Assembly (NCBI RefSeq): GCF_021732705.1
Contig: NZ_JAKFUM010000026.1
Location: forward strand, 1 to 54,043
Source: Nevskia sp.
GTDB taxonomy: Bacteria > Pseudomonadota > Gammaproteobacteria > Nevskiales > Nevskiaceae
Direction of reading: 5' to 3'
DNA length: 54,043 nucleotides
The notes below the pieces were generated by a model, which ran no database searches, was not told where the DNA came from, and saw nothing but the letters and a program-made list of their open reading frames with translations. Positions 25,318-34,185 of this stretch are shown here, in pieces. The position numbers and the translations under genes are program-made. The number at the start of each line of letters is the position of its first letter. Position 1 is the first letter of the stretch.

Positions 25318-26255
25318 GCGAGCGTCGGCGCCGGAAACCGCGCGCGCCAGTGATCGGCGATGTCGATGCGGCGCGTGATCCAGACGTGATCGTGTGCCTG
25401 CACGTGGTCGAGGAAGCGCTCCAGTGCCGCGATGCGCGCCGGGCGCCCGACGATGCGGCTGTGCAGGCCGATCGACAGCATCTTCGGCGCGTTCAGGCCG
25501 GCCGGATCGCCTTCGGCATACAGCGTGTCGAAGGCGTCGCGCAGGTAGTCGAAGAACTGCGTGCCCGAGTTGAAGCCCTGCGTTGCGGCGAAGCGCATGT
25601 CGTTGCTGTCGAGCGTGTACGGCACGACCAGATGCGGCTTGACGCCATCGGCGGTGGACACGCGCGTCCAGTACGGCAGGTCGTCGGCGTAGGAATCGGC
25701 GTCGTAGGCGAAGCCGCCGTGTTCGACCACCAGACGCCGCGTGTTCGGGCTGTCGCGCCCGGTGTACCAGCCGAGCGGCGCGGCGCCGGTCAGCTCCCGG
25801 ATGATCGCGACCGCTTCGGCGAGATGCGCGCGCTCGGTGGCTTCGTCGACCTGCTGATAGCTGATCCAGCGCAGCCCGTGGCAGGCGATCTCGTGGCCCA
25901 GTTCCTTGAACGCCGCGACCGCTTCCGGATGACGTTCGAGCGCCATCGCCACCGCGAACACGGTCAGCGGCAGGCGGCGCTTCTCGAACGCCCGCAGCAC
26001 GCGCCAGAGGCCGGCGCGCGCGCCGTATTCGTAGATCGATTCCATGCTCATGTGGCGCATCGGAAACGCCTGTGCGCCGATGATTTCCGACAGGAACGTT
26101 TCGGACGCCGCATCGCCATGCAGCACGCAGTTCTCGCCGCCTTCCTCGTGATTCAGCACGAACTGCAGCGCGATCCTCGCGCCGTTCGGCCACTGCGGAT
26201 GCGGCGGCGTGCGGCCGTAGCCGATCAGGTCACGCGGGTAGGGGAAGTCGGTCAT
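25314..26255 (-). CDS. puuE: Allantoinase PuuE
   Basis: PuuE is a metal-dependent allantoinase of the polysaccharide-deacetylase fold, unrelated to AllB. It opens allantoin to allantoate. The 313-residue protein begins with YPRDLIGYGRTPP and contains LNHEEGGE, MESIYEYGARAG, HEIACHG and GWYTGRDSPNTR, all family marks. I chose the ATG at 26253-26255 because it overlaps the guaD stop (ATGA). An upstream in-frame ATG would add four residues. Confidence 0.95.
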   Translation of the reverse strand: MTDFPYPRDLIGYGRTPPHPQWPNGARIALQFVLNHEEGGENCVLHGDAASETFLSEIIGAQAFPMRHMSMESIYEYGARAGLWRVLRAFEKRRLPLTVFAVAMALERHPEAVAAFKELGHEIACHGLRWISYQQVDEATERAHLAEAVAIIRELTGAAPLGWYTGRDSPNTRRLVVEHGGFAYDADSYADDLPYWTRVSTADGVKPHLVVPYTLDSNDMRFAATQGFNSGTQFFDYLRDAFDTLYAEGDPAGLNAPKMLSIGLHSRIVGRPARIAALERFLDHVQAHDHVWITRRIDIADHWRARFPAPTLA

Positions 26256-27568
26256 CGCGGGCTGCATGGTTTCATCGCTCGGCCGAGAATAAACGTCTGC
26301 CGGATCGCGCGGTCATCGCCCAGGGTCAGCAGTGCCATCAGCGTTTCCGGCAGGGTGCTGGCCAGACGGCAGCGGCGTTCGAGCAATGGCGTGGCGGCGA
26401 GATCGAGCACGATGAAATCCGCTTCGTGCCCCGGCTGGAACGAACCGATGCGGTGATCGAGCCCGAGAATCTTCGCGCCGCCCAGCGTCGCCAGATAGAA
26501 CGCTCGCAGCGCGCTCAGCCGCTGCCCCTGCAGTTGCGCGACCTTGTAGGCCTCGTCCATCGTCCGCAGCAGGCTGAAGCTGGTGCCGCCGCCGACATCG
26601 CTGGCCAGCCCGTAACGCATGCCGCAGGCATCGGTCGCGGCGAGATCGAACAGGCCGCTGCCGAGGAAGAAGTTCGAGGTCGGCGAGAATGCGGCGGCGG
26701 CACCACTCGCGGCCATCCGTCGGCGGTCCGCGTCGTCCAGATAGATGCAGTGGGCGTAGATCGCGCGATCTCTAAGCAGGCCGACGCGGTCGTAGACATC
26801 GAGATAGCTGCGCGCGTCGGGGAACAGTTCGCGCGCCCACGTGATCTCGTCGCGGTTCTCGGCAACGTGGCTGTGGATGAAGACATCCGGAAACTCGCGG
26901 GCCAGACGGCCTGCGCTGGCAAGCTGTTCCGGTGTCGAAGTCGGTGCGAAGCGCGGCGTGATCGCGTAATGCAGGCGATCGCTGCCGTGCCAGCGCTCGA
27001 TCAGTGCTCGGCTGTCTCGCTCGCCGGATTCGCAGGTGTCGCGCAGGAAGTCCGGGCAGTGACGATCCATCAGCACCTTGCCGGCGATCATCCGCAGTCG
27101 GCGCGCGCGTGCGGCCTCGAAGAAGACATCGACCGAGGCCTTGTGCACCGTCCCGAAAACGAGTGCCGTGGTTGTGCCATTGCGCAGCAGTTCGTCGAGA
27201 AAGAACTCGGCGACTTCCGCGGCGTGCGCGGCATCGGCAAAACGGCGCTCGGCCGGGAATACGTAGTCGTTAAGCCAGTCGAGCAACTGCCGGCCGCTCG
27301 AGGCGATGACATCGGTCTGCGGGTAGTGCAGATGCGTGTCGACGAAGCCCGGCAGCAGCAGCGCATCCGGATGCGCGGTGACGGTCACGTCCGGACCGAG
27401 TGTCGGCAGCAGATCGCCGGCAGGGCCGCAGGCGGCGACGCAGCCGTCTTCGATCAGCAGCAGACCGTCGAGCCAGTATTCGTATGCGCGGGCGTCGGTC
27501 CCATCGCCCGGATCGCGGAGGAAATGCAGGATCGCACCGCGATGCGCGGAAACCGTAGGTTTGCTCAT
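26252..27568 (-). CDS. guaD: Guanine deaminase
   Basis: GuaD is a zinc amidohydrolase that converts guanine to xanthine. The 438-residue protein has the HxH zinc motif in FVDTHLHYPQTDV (H79, H81), HSHVAENRDE, and YAHCIYLDD, plus the substrate-facing GLASDVGGGTSFSLL. It feeds xanthine to the XDH encoded upstream in the same operon. ATGA overlaps couple it to puuD and puuE. Confidence 0.95.
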   Translation of the reverse strand: MSKPTVSAHRGAILHFLRDPGDGTDARAYEYWLDGLLLIEDGCVAACGPAGDLLPTLGPDVTVTAHPDALLLPGFVDTHLHYPQTDVIASSGRQLLDWLNDYVFPAERRFADAAHAAEVAEFFLDELLRNGTTTALVFGTVHKASVDVFFEAARARRLRMIAGKVLMDRHCPDFLRDTCESGERDSRALIERWHGSDRLHYAITPRFAPTSTPEQLASAGRLAREFPDVFIHSHVAENRDEITWARELFPDARSYLDVYDRVGLLRDRAIYAHCIYLDDADRRRMAASGAAAAFSPTSNFFLGSGLFDLAATDACGMRYGLASDVGGGTSFSLLRTMDEAYKVAQLQGQRLSALRAFYLATLGGAKILGLDHRIGSFQPGHEADFIVLDLAATPLLERRCRLASTLPETLMALLTLGDDRAIRQTFILGRAMKPCSPR

Positions 27569-28761
27569 GGCGTGCTGGCCCAGCGCAGCAGTTCGGCGCG
27601 TTCGTCCGGGGTCATCGCGGTCAGGTTGCCCGGGGGCATGGCGCCGCTCTGCAGTTGCGCGGCGATCAGGCTGCGCTTTGCGTGCGCGCGTTCGGGGGTA
27701 TCGAACATCGCGCCGTTCGGCGCGGCGGCAAGACCGGCGAAGCGGGGCTGCGCGGCATGGCAGGTGGTGCAGCGGGCCGCCAAGATGGCTTGCGCTCGTT
27801 CAGCCGTCACTGGCGCGGCCGCAGTCGATGCCGCGGTCATTGGCTGCAACATGGCGGCTGTCGCGACGATCGCGGCAAGCCCGATGATCAATGCCACGGG
27901 TGAGGTCTTGCCGTCACGCTCGCGCGCCCGGTGGCGCAGCACGAACCAGTGCCGGATCGCCGCGCCGCCGACACACAGCAGGATCAGCGCGATCCAGTTC
28001 GACGGTCCGCCGTAGGTGGTCGCGTAATGGTTGCTGATCATCGTGAACAGCACCGGCAGCGTGAAATAGGTGTTGTGCACCGAGCGCTGCTTGCCGTGCT
28101 TGCCGTGGATCGGGTCCGGCAATTGGCCGGCGCGGATCGCGGCCACCATCTTGCGCTGCCCCGGAATGATCACGAAGAAGACGTTCGCCACCATCATCGT
28201 GCCGAGCATCGCGCCGAAGTGCAGGAAGGCACCCCGGCCGCTGAAGGTCTGGCACAGCGCCCACGCGGCAAGCCCGAGCAAGCCGGCGATGCTGAGGCCG
28301 AGTGCGCGCTCGCTGCGCGCCAGCGGCGAGCGGCACAGCGCGTGATAGATCAGCCAGCCGCCGACAAGAAAGCCGAGCCCGACGGCGACGCCGCCGAAGC
28401 CACCCGGCGCCAGCCGGGTCGGATCGAGCAGGCTGACTTCTGGCGATCGGTAGTAGACGAGGCACAGCAGCAGGAAGCCGGTCAGCCAGGTGCTGTAGGC
28501 CTCCCAGTAGAACCAGTGCAGCGTGTCGGGGACGCGCCGGGGTCCGGCCGGTCCGTACTTCTGCGGGTTGTAGAAGCCGCCGCCATGCACCGCCCACAGC
28601 TCGCCGCCGACGCCCTTGGCCTTCAGCGCGTCGTCGCTCGGTGCGTCGAGATGATTGTCGAGCCAGACGAAGTAAAAGCTGGCGCCGATCCACGCGATGC
28701 CGACGACGACATGCGTCCAGCGCGCCAGCAAGCTGAAGAAATCGATCCAGTACGCGGCCAT
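27565..28761 (-). CDS. puuD: Membrane urate hydroxylase PuuD with a C-terminal cytochrome c domain
   Basis: PuuD oxidises urate to 5-hydroxyisourate without uricase, passing electrons to a c-type heme. The 398-residue protein has multiple membrane helices in the first 300 residues (YWIDFFSLLARWTHVVVGI at the start). The C-terminal domain has CTTCH (331-335) and the distal methionine M375 in SGAMPPGN. The electrons presumably enter the respiratory chain. It lies between xdhC and guaD. Confidence 0.95.
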   Translation of the reverse strand: MAAYWIDFFSLLARWTHVVVGIAWIGASFYFVWLDNHLDAPSDDALKAKGVGGELWAVHGGGFYNPQKYGPAGPRRVPDTLHWFYWEAYSTWLTGFLLLCLVYYRSPEVSLLDPTRLAPGGFGGVAVGLGFLVGGWLIYHALCRSPLARSERALGLSIAGLLGLAAWALCQTFSGRGAFLHFGAMLGTMMVANVFFVIIPGQRKMVAAIRAGQLPDPIHGKHGKQRSVHNTYFTLPVLFTMISNHYATTYGGPSNWIALILLCVGGAAIRHWFVLRHRARERDGKTSPVALIIGLAAIVATAAMLQPMTAASTAAAPVTAERAQAILAARCTTCHAAQPRFAGLAAAPNGAMFDTPERAHAKRSLIAAQLQSGAMPPGNLTAMTPDERAELLRWASTP

Positions 28762-28764
28762 GAT

Positions 28765-29889
28765 TCAGGGCAGGGATGAGGTCTCGACGCGAGACTGGCC
28801 GCAGCTTGCGCAGCCATGCGCCACATCGATCCGGCAATCGTCGAGCGCGCGGTCGTGGACGATGCCGGCAGGCTTCACGTCGAGACCTTGCAGCAACTGC
28901 GCGGCGACACCAACCGCGATCGCCGCCGGCAGCTTGCTGGCGATGCCGGCGATGCCCACCGGGCAGACCAGCGGCGCCAGCCGTTCGCGGCTCAAGCCGT
29001 CCTTCAGCAGACGCGAGCGGAAGCGCGCCGCCTTGCTCGCCGACCCGATGACGCCGACGAACGCTGCATCGCCCCGCGCGAGGATCGCCCGACACAGCGC
29101 GTAGTCGATCCGGTGGTCATGGGTCATCACGAGATAGCGGCAGCCGGGCGGGGCGCTGGCCACGCACGCTGCCGGCTGCGCCGCCACGATGGTGCCGACG
29201 GATTCCGCCAGCGCAGCCGGAAACAGGTCGGGCCGCGAATCGATCCAGGTGATCCGGAACGGCAGCGCGGCCATGATCGGCACCAGCGCCTGACCGACAT
29301 GGCCGGCTCCGAACAGCCACAGCGGCGCGAGTGCCGGACTCAGGCGTTCGATGAAGGTGCAGTCAGCGTCACCGTCGTGCGCGATCAACTGCGGACGCGT
29401 GGCAGATGGATCGAAGTGCCAGCGCCGCGCGATGCGTCCAGCGTCCAGTCGCGATTCCAGCACCGCGGCTTCGGCTGCGCGCAGTTGCCGCACGGCGTCG
29501 TCGAGGAACGTGCGATCCGCCTGCGTGTAGCGCTCGCTCCACAGCTCCACCACGCCGCCGCAGCACTGGCCGAGCTCGCGGCCCAGCAGGTGCCGGGTCA
29601 GCCTGCCGTCGGTCCGGGGGCTGTCGAGCAGGACACGAGCGTCGGCCATTGCCTGCCATTCGAGACTGCCGCCGCCGATCGTGCCGACGATCCGATCGTG
29701 CGTGACCAGCATCGAAGCGCCGGCCTCTCGCGGTGCCGAGCCGCGAACCCGGGCGATGACGACGCGGACCACGGCCTCGTGCTCGCGCAGCAGGTCGAGC
29801 GCCGCGCGCGGCCAGTTCATCAGTGTCGATGGCGCCGTCGATGTCACCGGCGTCGCGCGTGCCGACACGGATTGCAGCACGGCGCTCAT
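28765..29889 (-). CDS. xdhC: Xanthine dehydrogenase accessory protein XdhC
   Basis: XdhC binds molybdenum cofactor and inserts its sulfurated form into XdhB. The 374-residue protein has an N-terminal XdhC domain (VRGSAPREAGASMLV, TIGGGSLEW, LGQCCGGVVEL) and a C-terminal Rossmann domain (LFGAGHVGQAL, MTHDHRIDYAL, FVGVIGSASKAARF). It is coupled to xdhB by an ATGA overlap, and 3 bp precede puuD. Confidence 0.95.
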   Translation of the reverse strand: MSAVLQSVSARATPVTSTAPSTLMNWPRAALDLLREHEAVVRVVIARVRGSAPREAGASMLVTHDRIVGTIGGGSLEWQAMADARVLLDSPRTDGRLTRHLLGRELGQCCGGVVELWSERYTQADRTFLDDAVRQLRAAEAAVLESRLDAGRIARRWHFDPSATRPQLIAHDGDADCTFIERLSPALAPLWLFGAGHVGQALVPIMAALPFRITWIDSRPDLFPAALAESVGTIVAAQPAACVASAPPGCRYLVMTHDHRIDYALCRAILARGDAAFVGVIGSASKAARFRSRLLKDGLSRERLAPLVCPVGIAGIASKLPAAIAVGVAAQLLQGLDVKPAGIVHDRALDDCRIDVAHGCASCGQSRVETSSLP

Positions 29890-32207
29890 GTCGAGCCCTC
29901 GCCGCGGACCGCCATCACGGCCTTCAGCACGGCTTCCGGCGTCGCCGGCGATGGCAGGTTCGGCAGCACGCTGCCATCGCCGCAGGCGGCGACGGCATCC
30001 CGAATCGCGTGCAGCACCGAGATCGCCAGCATCAATGGCGGCTCGCCGACCGCCTTCGAGCGATGAATCGTGTCCTCGCGGTTCGGCTCCTGCGCCAGCA
30101 GCGCCACGCGCGTGTCCTGCGCCCAGTCGCGCGCGGTCGGAATCTTGTAGGTCGATGGCGCGTGGGTCTTCAGCTCGCCGTTCGCGTTCCACCACAGTTC
30201 CTCGGTGGTCAGCCAGCCGACGCCCTGCAGGAAGCCGCCCTCGATCTGGCCGCGATCCAGCGCCGGATTCAGCGAGCGACCGACGTCGTGCAGGATGTCG
30301 GCGCGCAGCAGTCGTGTTTCGCCGGTCAAGGTGTCGATCGCGACTTCAGCAACCGCTGCGCCATACGCGAAGTAGAAGAACGGCCGGCCACTGAACGTGG
30401 TGCGATCCCAGTGGATCTTCGGCGTGCGGTAGAAACCGGTCGCCGACAGCTGCACGCGGGCGAGATAGGCCTGCTTCGCGAGATCGGCGAAGCGGATGCG
30501 CTCCGCGCCGATCTGCACCCAGCCTTGATCGAAGCGGATGTCGCTGCGGGTCACGCGATACGTGGTGCAGGCGAAGTTCAGCAGGCGTTCGCGGATGGTG
30601 CGGGCCGCCGCCTGCGCGGCCTTGCCGTTCAGATCGGAGCCACTCGAAGCAGCCGTCGCGGAGGTATTCGGCACGGTGCCGGTATCGGTCGCCGTCACCC
30701 GGATGGCCGACACCGGCAGGCCCAGTTCCTCGGCGACGATCTGCACGATCTTCGTGTGCAGGCCCTGGCCCATCTCCGTGCCGCCGTGATTGATCCGCAC
30801 GCTGCCGTCCTTGTAGACATGCAGCAGCGCGCCCGCCTGGTTGTAGAACGTGGCGTTGAACGAGATGCCGAACTTCACCGGTGTCAGCGCCAGCCCGCGC
30901 TTGACCACCGGATTCGCCGCGTTCCACTCGGCGATTGCGCGGCGACGGCGGCGATAGTCGCTGCTCGCTTCGAGCTGATCGGTGATCGTGTGCAGCACGT
31001 TGTCTTCGACCGTCATGCCGTACGGCGTGACGTTGCGCGTGTGCAGGCCGTAGTAGTTCGCGCGGCGCACGGCGAGGGCATCGCGGCCGAGCGTGCGGGC
31101 GATGTCCTCGATGATCTGCTCGATCACCATCATGCCCTGCGGTCCGCCGAAGCCGCGAAATGCAGTGTTCGACACCGTATGCGTCTTGCAGCGATGCGAC
31201 ACGATTTCGACGTGTTCGAGGTAGTAGGCGTTGTCGATGTGGCAGACCGCGCGGTCGTTGACCGGGCCGCTGAGGTCGGCCGAATAGCCGCAGCGCGAGG
31301 CCAGCATCACGGTCAGCGCGGTGATTCGGCCCTCGGCATCGAAGCCGACATCGTAGTCGGCGAGAAAGTCGTGGCGCTTGCCAGTCATCAGCATGTCGGC
31401 GGCACGATCGAGCCGCAGCTTGACCGGTCGCCCGGTCTTGTTCGCGAGCACGGCCGCCGCCGCCGCGATCAAGGCGGCCTGGCTTTCCTTGCCGCCGAAG
31501 CCGCCGCCCATGCGCCGGCATTGCACGGTGACATCCTGCAGCGCGCGGCCGAGCGCATGCGCGACCACGTGCTGCACTTCGGTCGGATGCTGGGTCGAGC
31601 TGTGCACCAGCATCACGCCATCTTCCTGCGGGATCGCGATCGCGATGTGCCCTTCGAGATACAGATGGTCCTGACCGCCGATGACCACGGTGCCGCTCAG
31701 GCGATGCGCGGCCGACCCCAGCTGTTGATGTGGGCTGCCGCGCACCAGCGTCTGCGTCGGCATGACGTGACTATCTGCAGCCAGCGCGCTGCGAATGTCG
31801 AGGATCGCCGGCAGGCGTTCGAACTCGAACTGCGCGCGTTGCGCCGCCTTCCGCGCGGCGAGGTGCGAGCTGGCCGCGACCGCGAACATCGGCTGGCCCG
31901 CGTACTGCACGAGGCCATCGGCGAAGATTGGATCGTCCGGAATGATGCCGCCGTAGTTGTTGTCGCCCGGAATGTCGGCTGCCGTGGCGACGGCAACGAC
32001 TCCGGGAGCCGACAGCACCTGCGTCAGGTCTGCCGACCGCACATGGCCATGCGCGATCGGGCTCAGGCCGAACACCGCATGCAGCGCGTTGGCGGGCAGC
32101 GGCAGGTCGTCGCAGTAGACAGCGCGGCCGCTGACATGCAGGTGCGCGCTTTCGTGGCGCAGATCGTCGCCGACACGCGCCGTGACAACCGGTTTCGACA
32201 GGCTCAT
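29886..32207 (-). CDS. xdhB: Xanthine dehydrogenase molybdopterin-binding subunit XdhB
   Basis: XdhB is the catalytic molybdenum subunit that hydroxylates hypoxanthine and xanthine. The 773-residue protein shows HVSGRAVYCDD, the molybdopterin motif GGGFGGKE, FRGFGGPQGM, GTEMGQGLHTK and the late catalytic glutamate in VGEPPLML. Its length is standard. The partner XdhA is encoded just upstream with an ATGA overlap. Confidence 0.97.
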   Translation of the reverse strand: MSLSKPVVTARVGDDLRHESAHLHVSGRAVYCDDLPLPANALHAVFGLSPIAHGHVRSADLTQVLSAPGVVAVATAADIPGDNNYGGIIPDDPIFADGLVQYAGQPMFAVAASSHLAARKAAQRAQFEFERLPAILDIRSALAADSHVMPTQTLVRGSPHQQLGSAAHRLSGTVVIGGQDHLYLEGHIAIAIPQEDGVMLVHSSTQHPTEVQHVVAHALGRALQDVTVQCRRMGGGFGGKESQAALIAAAAAVLANKTGRPVKLRLDRAADMLMTGKRHDFLADYDVGFDAEGRITALTVMLASRCGYSADLSGPVNDRAVCHIDNAYYLEHVEIVSHRCKTHTVSNTAFRGFGGPQGMMVIEQIIEDIARTLGRDALAVRRANYYGLHTRNVTPYGMTVEDNVLHTITDQLEASSDYRRRRRAIAEWNAANPVVKRGLALTPVKFGISFNATFYNQAGALLHVYKDGSVRINHGGTEMGQGLHTKIVQIVAEELGLPVSAIRVTATDTGTVPNTSATAASSGSDLNGKAAQAAARTIRERLLNFACTTYRVTRSDIRFDQGWVQIGAERIRFADLAKQAYLARVQLSATGFYRTPKIHWDRTTFSGRPFFYFAYGAAVAEVAIDTLTGETRLLRADILHDVGRSLNPALDRGQIEGGFLQGVGWLTTEELWWNANGELKTHAPSTYKIPTARDWAQDTRVALLAQEPNREDTIHRSKAVGEPPLMLAISVLHAIRDAVAACGDGSVLPNLPSPATPEAVLKAVMAVRGEGST

Positions 32208-33676
32208 CGCGGCTGCAACGCGCTGACGCGCAGCGACGCCGCGCTGGCGGAATCGTGTTCCCGCGCAAAGCGTCGCAGCAGATTGCCGGCGGCGATCAGC
32301 CGGTAATCGCGCGTTGCGCGCAGATCGCTCAGTGGCTGGAAATCCTGTCGCAGCGCCTCGGCCGCGTCATCGAAGACGGCGTGTGACCACGGCTGGCCGA
32401 TCAGGGCCGCCTCGGCCTGCGGCGCGCGTGCCGGGATTGCCGCCATGCCGCCGAACGCGAGGCGGGCATCGACGATCACGCCGTCGATGACGGTCACCGC
32501 GAAGCCGGCGCAGACCGCCGAGATGTCCTGATCGACCCGCTTCGACAGCTTGTACGACGCCAGTCGCAGACCCGGTCGCGCGTGCGGAACGGTGACCGAC
32601 ACGATGAACTCGCCGGCGGCCAGATCCTTGCGCTGATAGCCGAGATAGAACGCATCGAGCGGCACCGAGCGGCTGCTCGGCCCGCAGCGCAGGTTCATGC
32701 GCGCGCCGAGCGCGATCAGCGCCGGCATCGAATCACCGATCGGCGAACCGTTGCCGAGATTGCCGCACAAGGTTGCGCTGTTGTTGACCAGGGGCGACGC
32801 GAAGCGACGGGCCAGATCGTCCAGCGCCGGGTGCGCCGCGACGAGCACGGGCCAGGCGTCGCTGAAGGTCACGGCAGCACCGACGGTGATGCCGGCGTCG
32901 TCCTGCCGGATCGCCTGCAGTTCGGCGACGTTGCCGAGATAGATCAGCGACGGCAATTCGCGCAGTTGCTGGGTGATCCACAAGCCGATGTCGGTGCCGC
33001 CGGCCAGCAGCGTGGCGTCGGGCTGTGCGGCACGGGCTTCGGCGAGTTCATCGAGCGTGCGCGGGGCCGTGAAGCCGGGCACGGCGAGCGCGGTGCTGCG
33101 CTGGATCGACTGCAGCGCCGCCACGCGCGCTGCGGACTGCGCATCGCGTCGCGACCAGCGCGTGGTTTCGGTCGATGGCGGCACCGCCAGCGCGGCATCG
33201 ATGATCGGCCGATAGCCCGTGCAGCGGCAGAGATTGCCGGACAGCGCGTCGACGACCTGGTCGCGCGTCGGGGCCGGATTCTCAAGGTTCAGCGCAAACA
33301 GGCTCATGACGAATCCCGGCGTGCAGAAGCCGCACTGTGAGGCATGGCAGTCGACCATCGCCTGCTGCACCGGGTGCAGCGGCTGATCCGCTGCGGCCAG
33401 GCTTTCGACCGTGACCAGCTCCAGCCCGTCGATCGTCGGCAATAGCCGGATGCAGCTGTTGATCGCGCGGTGGCGGATGCCGCCATCGCGCAGCTCGCCG
33501 ATGACGACCGTGCAGGCGCCGCAGTCGCCTTCGTTGCAGCCTTCCTTGGTGCCGCAGCGGCCGCGGTGTTCGCGCAGCCATTCGAGCACGGTCGTGGTCG
33601 GCGGCAGGTCGGCGACGCGCACGACTTCGCCGTCGAGCAGGAACTGGAGCGTGCGGGAATCGGCAGCGGCAGACAT
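32204..33676 (-). CDS. xdhA: Xanthine dehydrogenase small subunit XdhA ([2Fe-2S] and FAD)
   Basis: XdhA carries electrons from the molybdenum centre to NAD. The 490-residue protein has the plant-type [2Fe-2S] cluster cysteines C41, C47, C52 and C55 (CGTKEGCNEGDCGAC), and a second cluster with CGFCTPGF and LCRCTGYRP. A C-terminal FAD domain has LLAGGTDIGLWI and LCGNLGNGSPIGD. It lies 6 bp after uraH. Confidence 0.97.
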   Translation of the reverse strand: MSAAADSRTLQFLLDGEVVRVADLPPTTTVLEWLREHRGRCGTKEGCNEGDCGACTVVIGELRDGGIRHRAINSCIRLLPTIDGLELVTVESLAAADQPLHPVQQAMVDCHASQCGFCTPGFVMSLFALNLENPAPTRDQVVDALSGNLCRCTGYRPIIDAALAVPPSTETTRWSRRDAQSAARVAALQSIQRSTALAVPGFTAPRTLDELAEARAAQPDATLLAGGTDIGLWITQQLRELPSLIYLGNVAELQAIRQDDAGITVGAAVTFSDAWPVLVAAHPALDDLARRFASPLVNNSATLCGNLGNGSPIGDSMPALIALGARMNLRCGPSSRSVPLDAFYLGYQRKDLAAGEFIVSVTVPHARPGLRLASYKLSKRVDQDISAVCAGFAVTVIDGVIVDARLAFGGMAAIPARAPQAEAALIGQPWSHAVFDDAAEALRQDFQPLSDLRATRDYRLIAAGNLLRRFAREHDSASAASLRVSALQPR

Positions 33677-33682
33677 GGCCGC

Positions 33683-34033
33683 TCAGCTGCCTCGGTACGT
33701 GGAATAGCTCCACGGCGAAATCAGCAACGGCACGTGATAGTTCGCGGCAGGATCGGCGATGCCGAAGCGGATCGGGACCTGGTCGAGAAACGGCGGTTCG
33801 GGCAGGGACTGGCCCTGGGCGCGGAAGTACGCGCCGGCCTCGAACACGAGTTCATAGATGCCGGCGATCAGCGTCTGGTCCGCCAGCAGCGGCTGATCGA
33901 CCCGGCCATCGGCATTGGTCATGAATTCAAGCAGTTGCGTGCGGGAATCGGCGATGCGGAAGAGCGCGGCGCGCAAACCTGCGGCTGGTCTTCCGGCGGC
34001 GGTGTCGAGTACGTGAGTGGTCAGCTTGGCCAT
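33683..34033 (-). CDS. uraH: 5-hydroxyisourate hydrolase (transthyretin-like)
   Basis: UraH hydrolyses 5-hydroxyisourate to OHCU, the substrate of UraD. The 116-residue protein begins with [14 protein letters not shown] and ends with [18 protein letters not shown], the diagnostic YRGS tetrapeptide. It is the first gene of the purine operon. The start ATG at 34031-34033 is preceded by a 77-bp stretch with inverted repeats before the neighbouring terminator. Confidence 0.96.
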   Translation of the reverse strand: MAKLTTHVLDTAAGRPAAGLRAALFRIADSRTQLLEFMTNADGRVDQPLLADQTLIAGIYELVFEAGAYFRAQGQSLPEPPFLDQVPIRFGIADPAANYHVPLLISPWSYSTYRGS

Positions 34034-34047
34034 GTCCGAGTGTGCCG

Positions 34048-34112
34048 CGTTTTGCGTTCGAGAGGCATCGATTTGCGTCGTGCAGAGTGCGCAAACAGCG
34101 TGCCGCAAAACG
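34048..34112 (-). promoter_or_regulatory. Inverted repeats upstream of the purine operon, candidate operator
   Basis: CGTTTTGCG (34048-34056) is matched exactly in reverse by CGCAAAACG (34104-34112). Inside, TTTGCG (34062-34067) is matched by CGCAAA (34090-34095). The motif TTTGCG/CGCAAA therefore occurs four times in 65 bp, in the only gap that can hold the operon promoter. It could bind a purine-responsive regulator; no such gene is present nearby. Confidence 0.45.
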
Positions 34113-34154
34113 AAAACGGCGAGCGACCCACCGTGCAGTGGATCGCCCGCCGTT
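34111..34154 (-). terminator. Rho-independent terminator of the M4 protease gene
   Basis: Read on the minus strand, AACGGCGGGCGA pairs with TCGCTCGCCGTT (one G-T pair) and is followed directly by TTCGTTTTG. The structure begins 31 bases after the protease stop. It separates the protease from the purine operon downstream. Confidence 0.8.
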
Positions 34155-34185
34155 CAGAGCGGACTACTTCGGGGAACGCTGGCCC

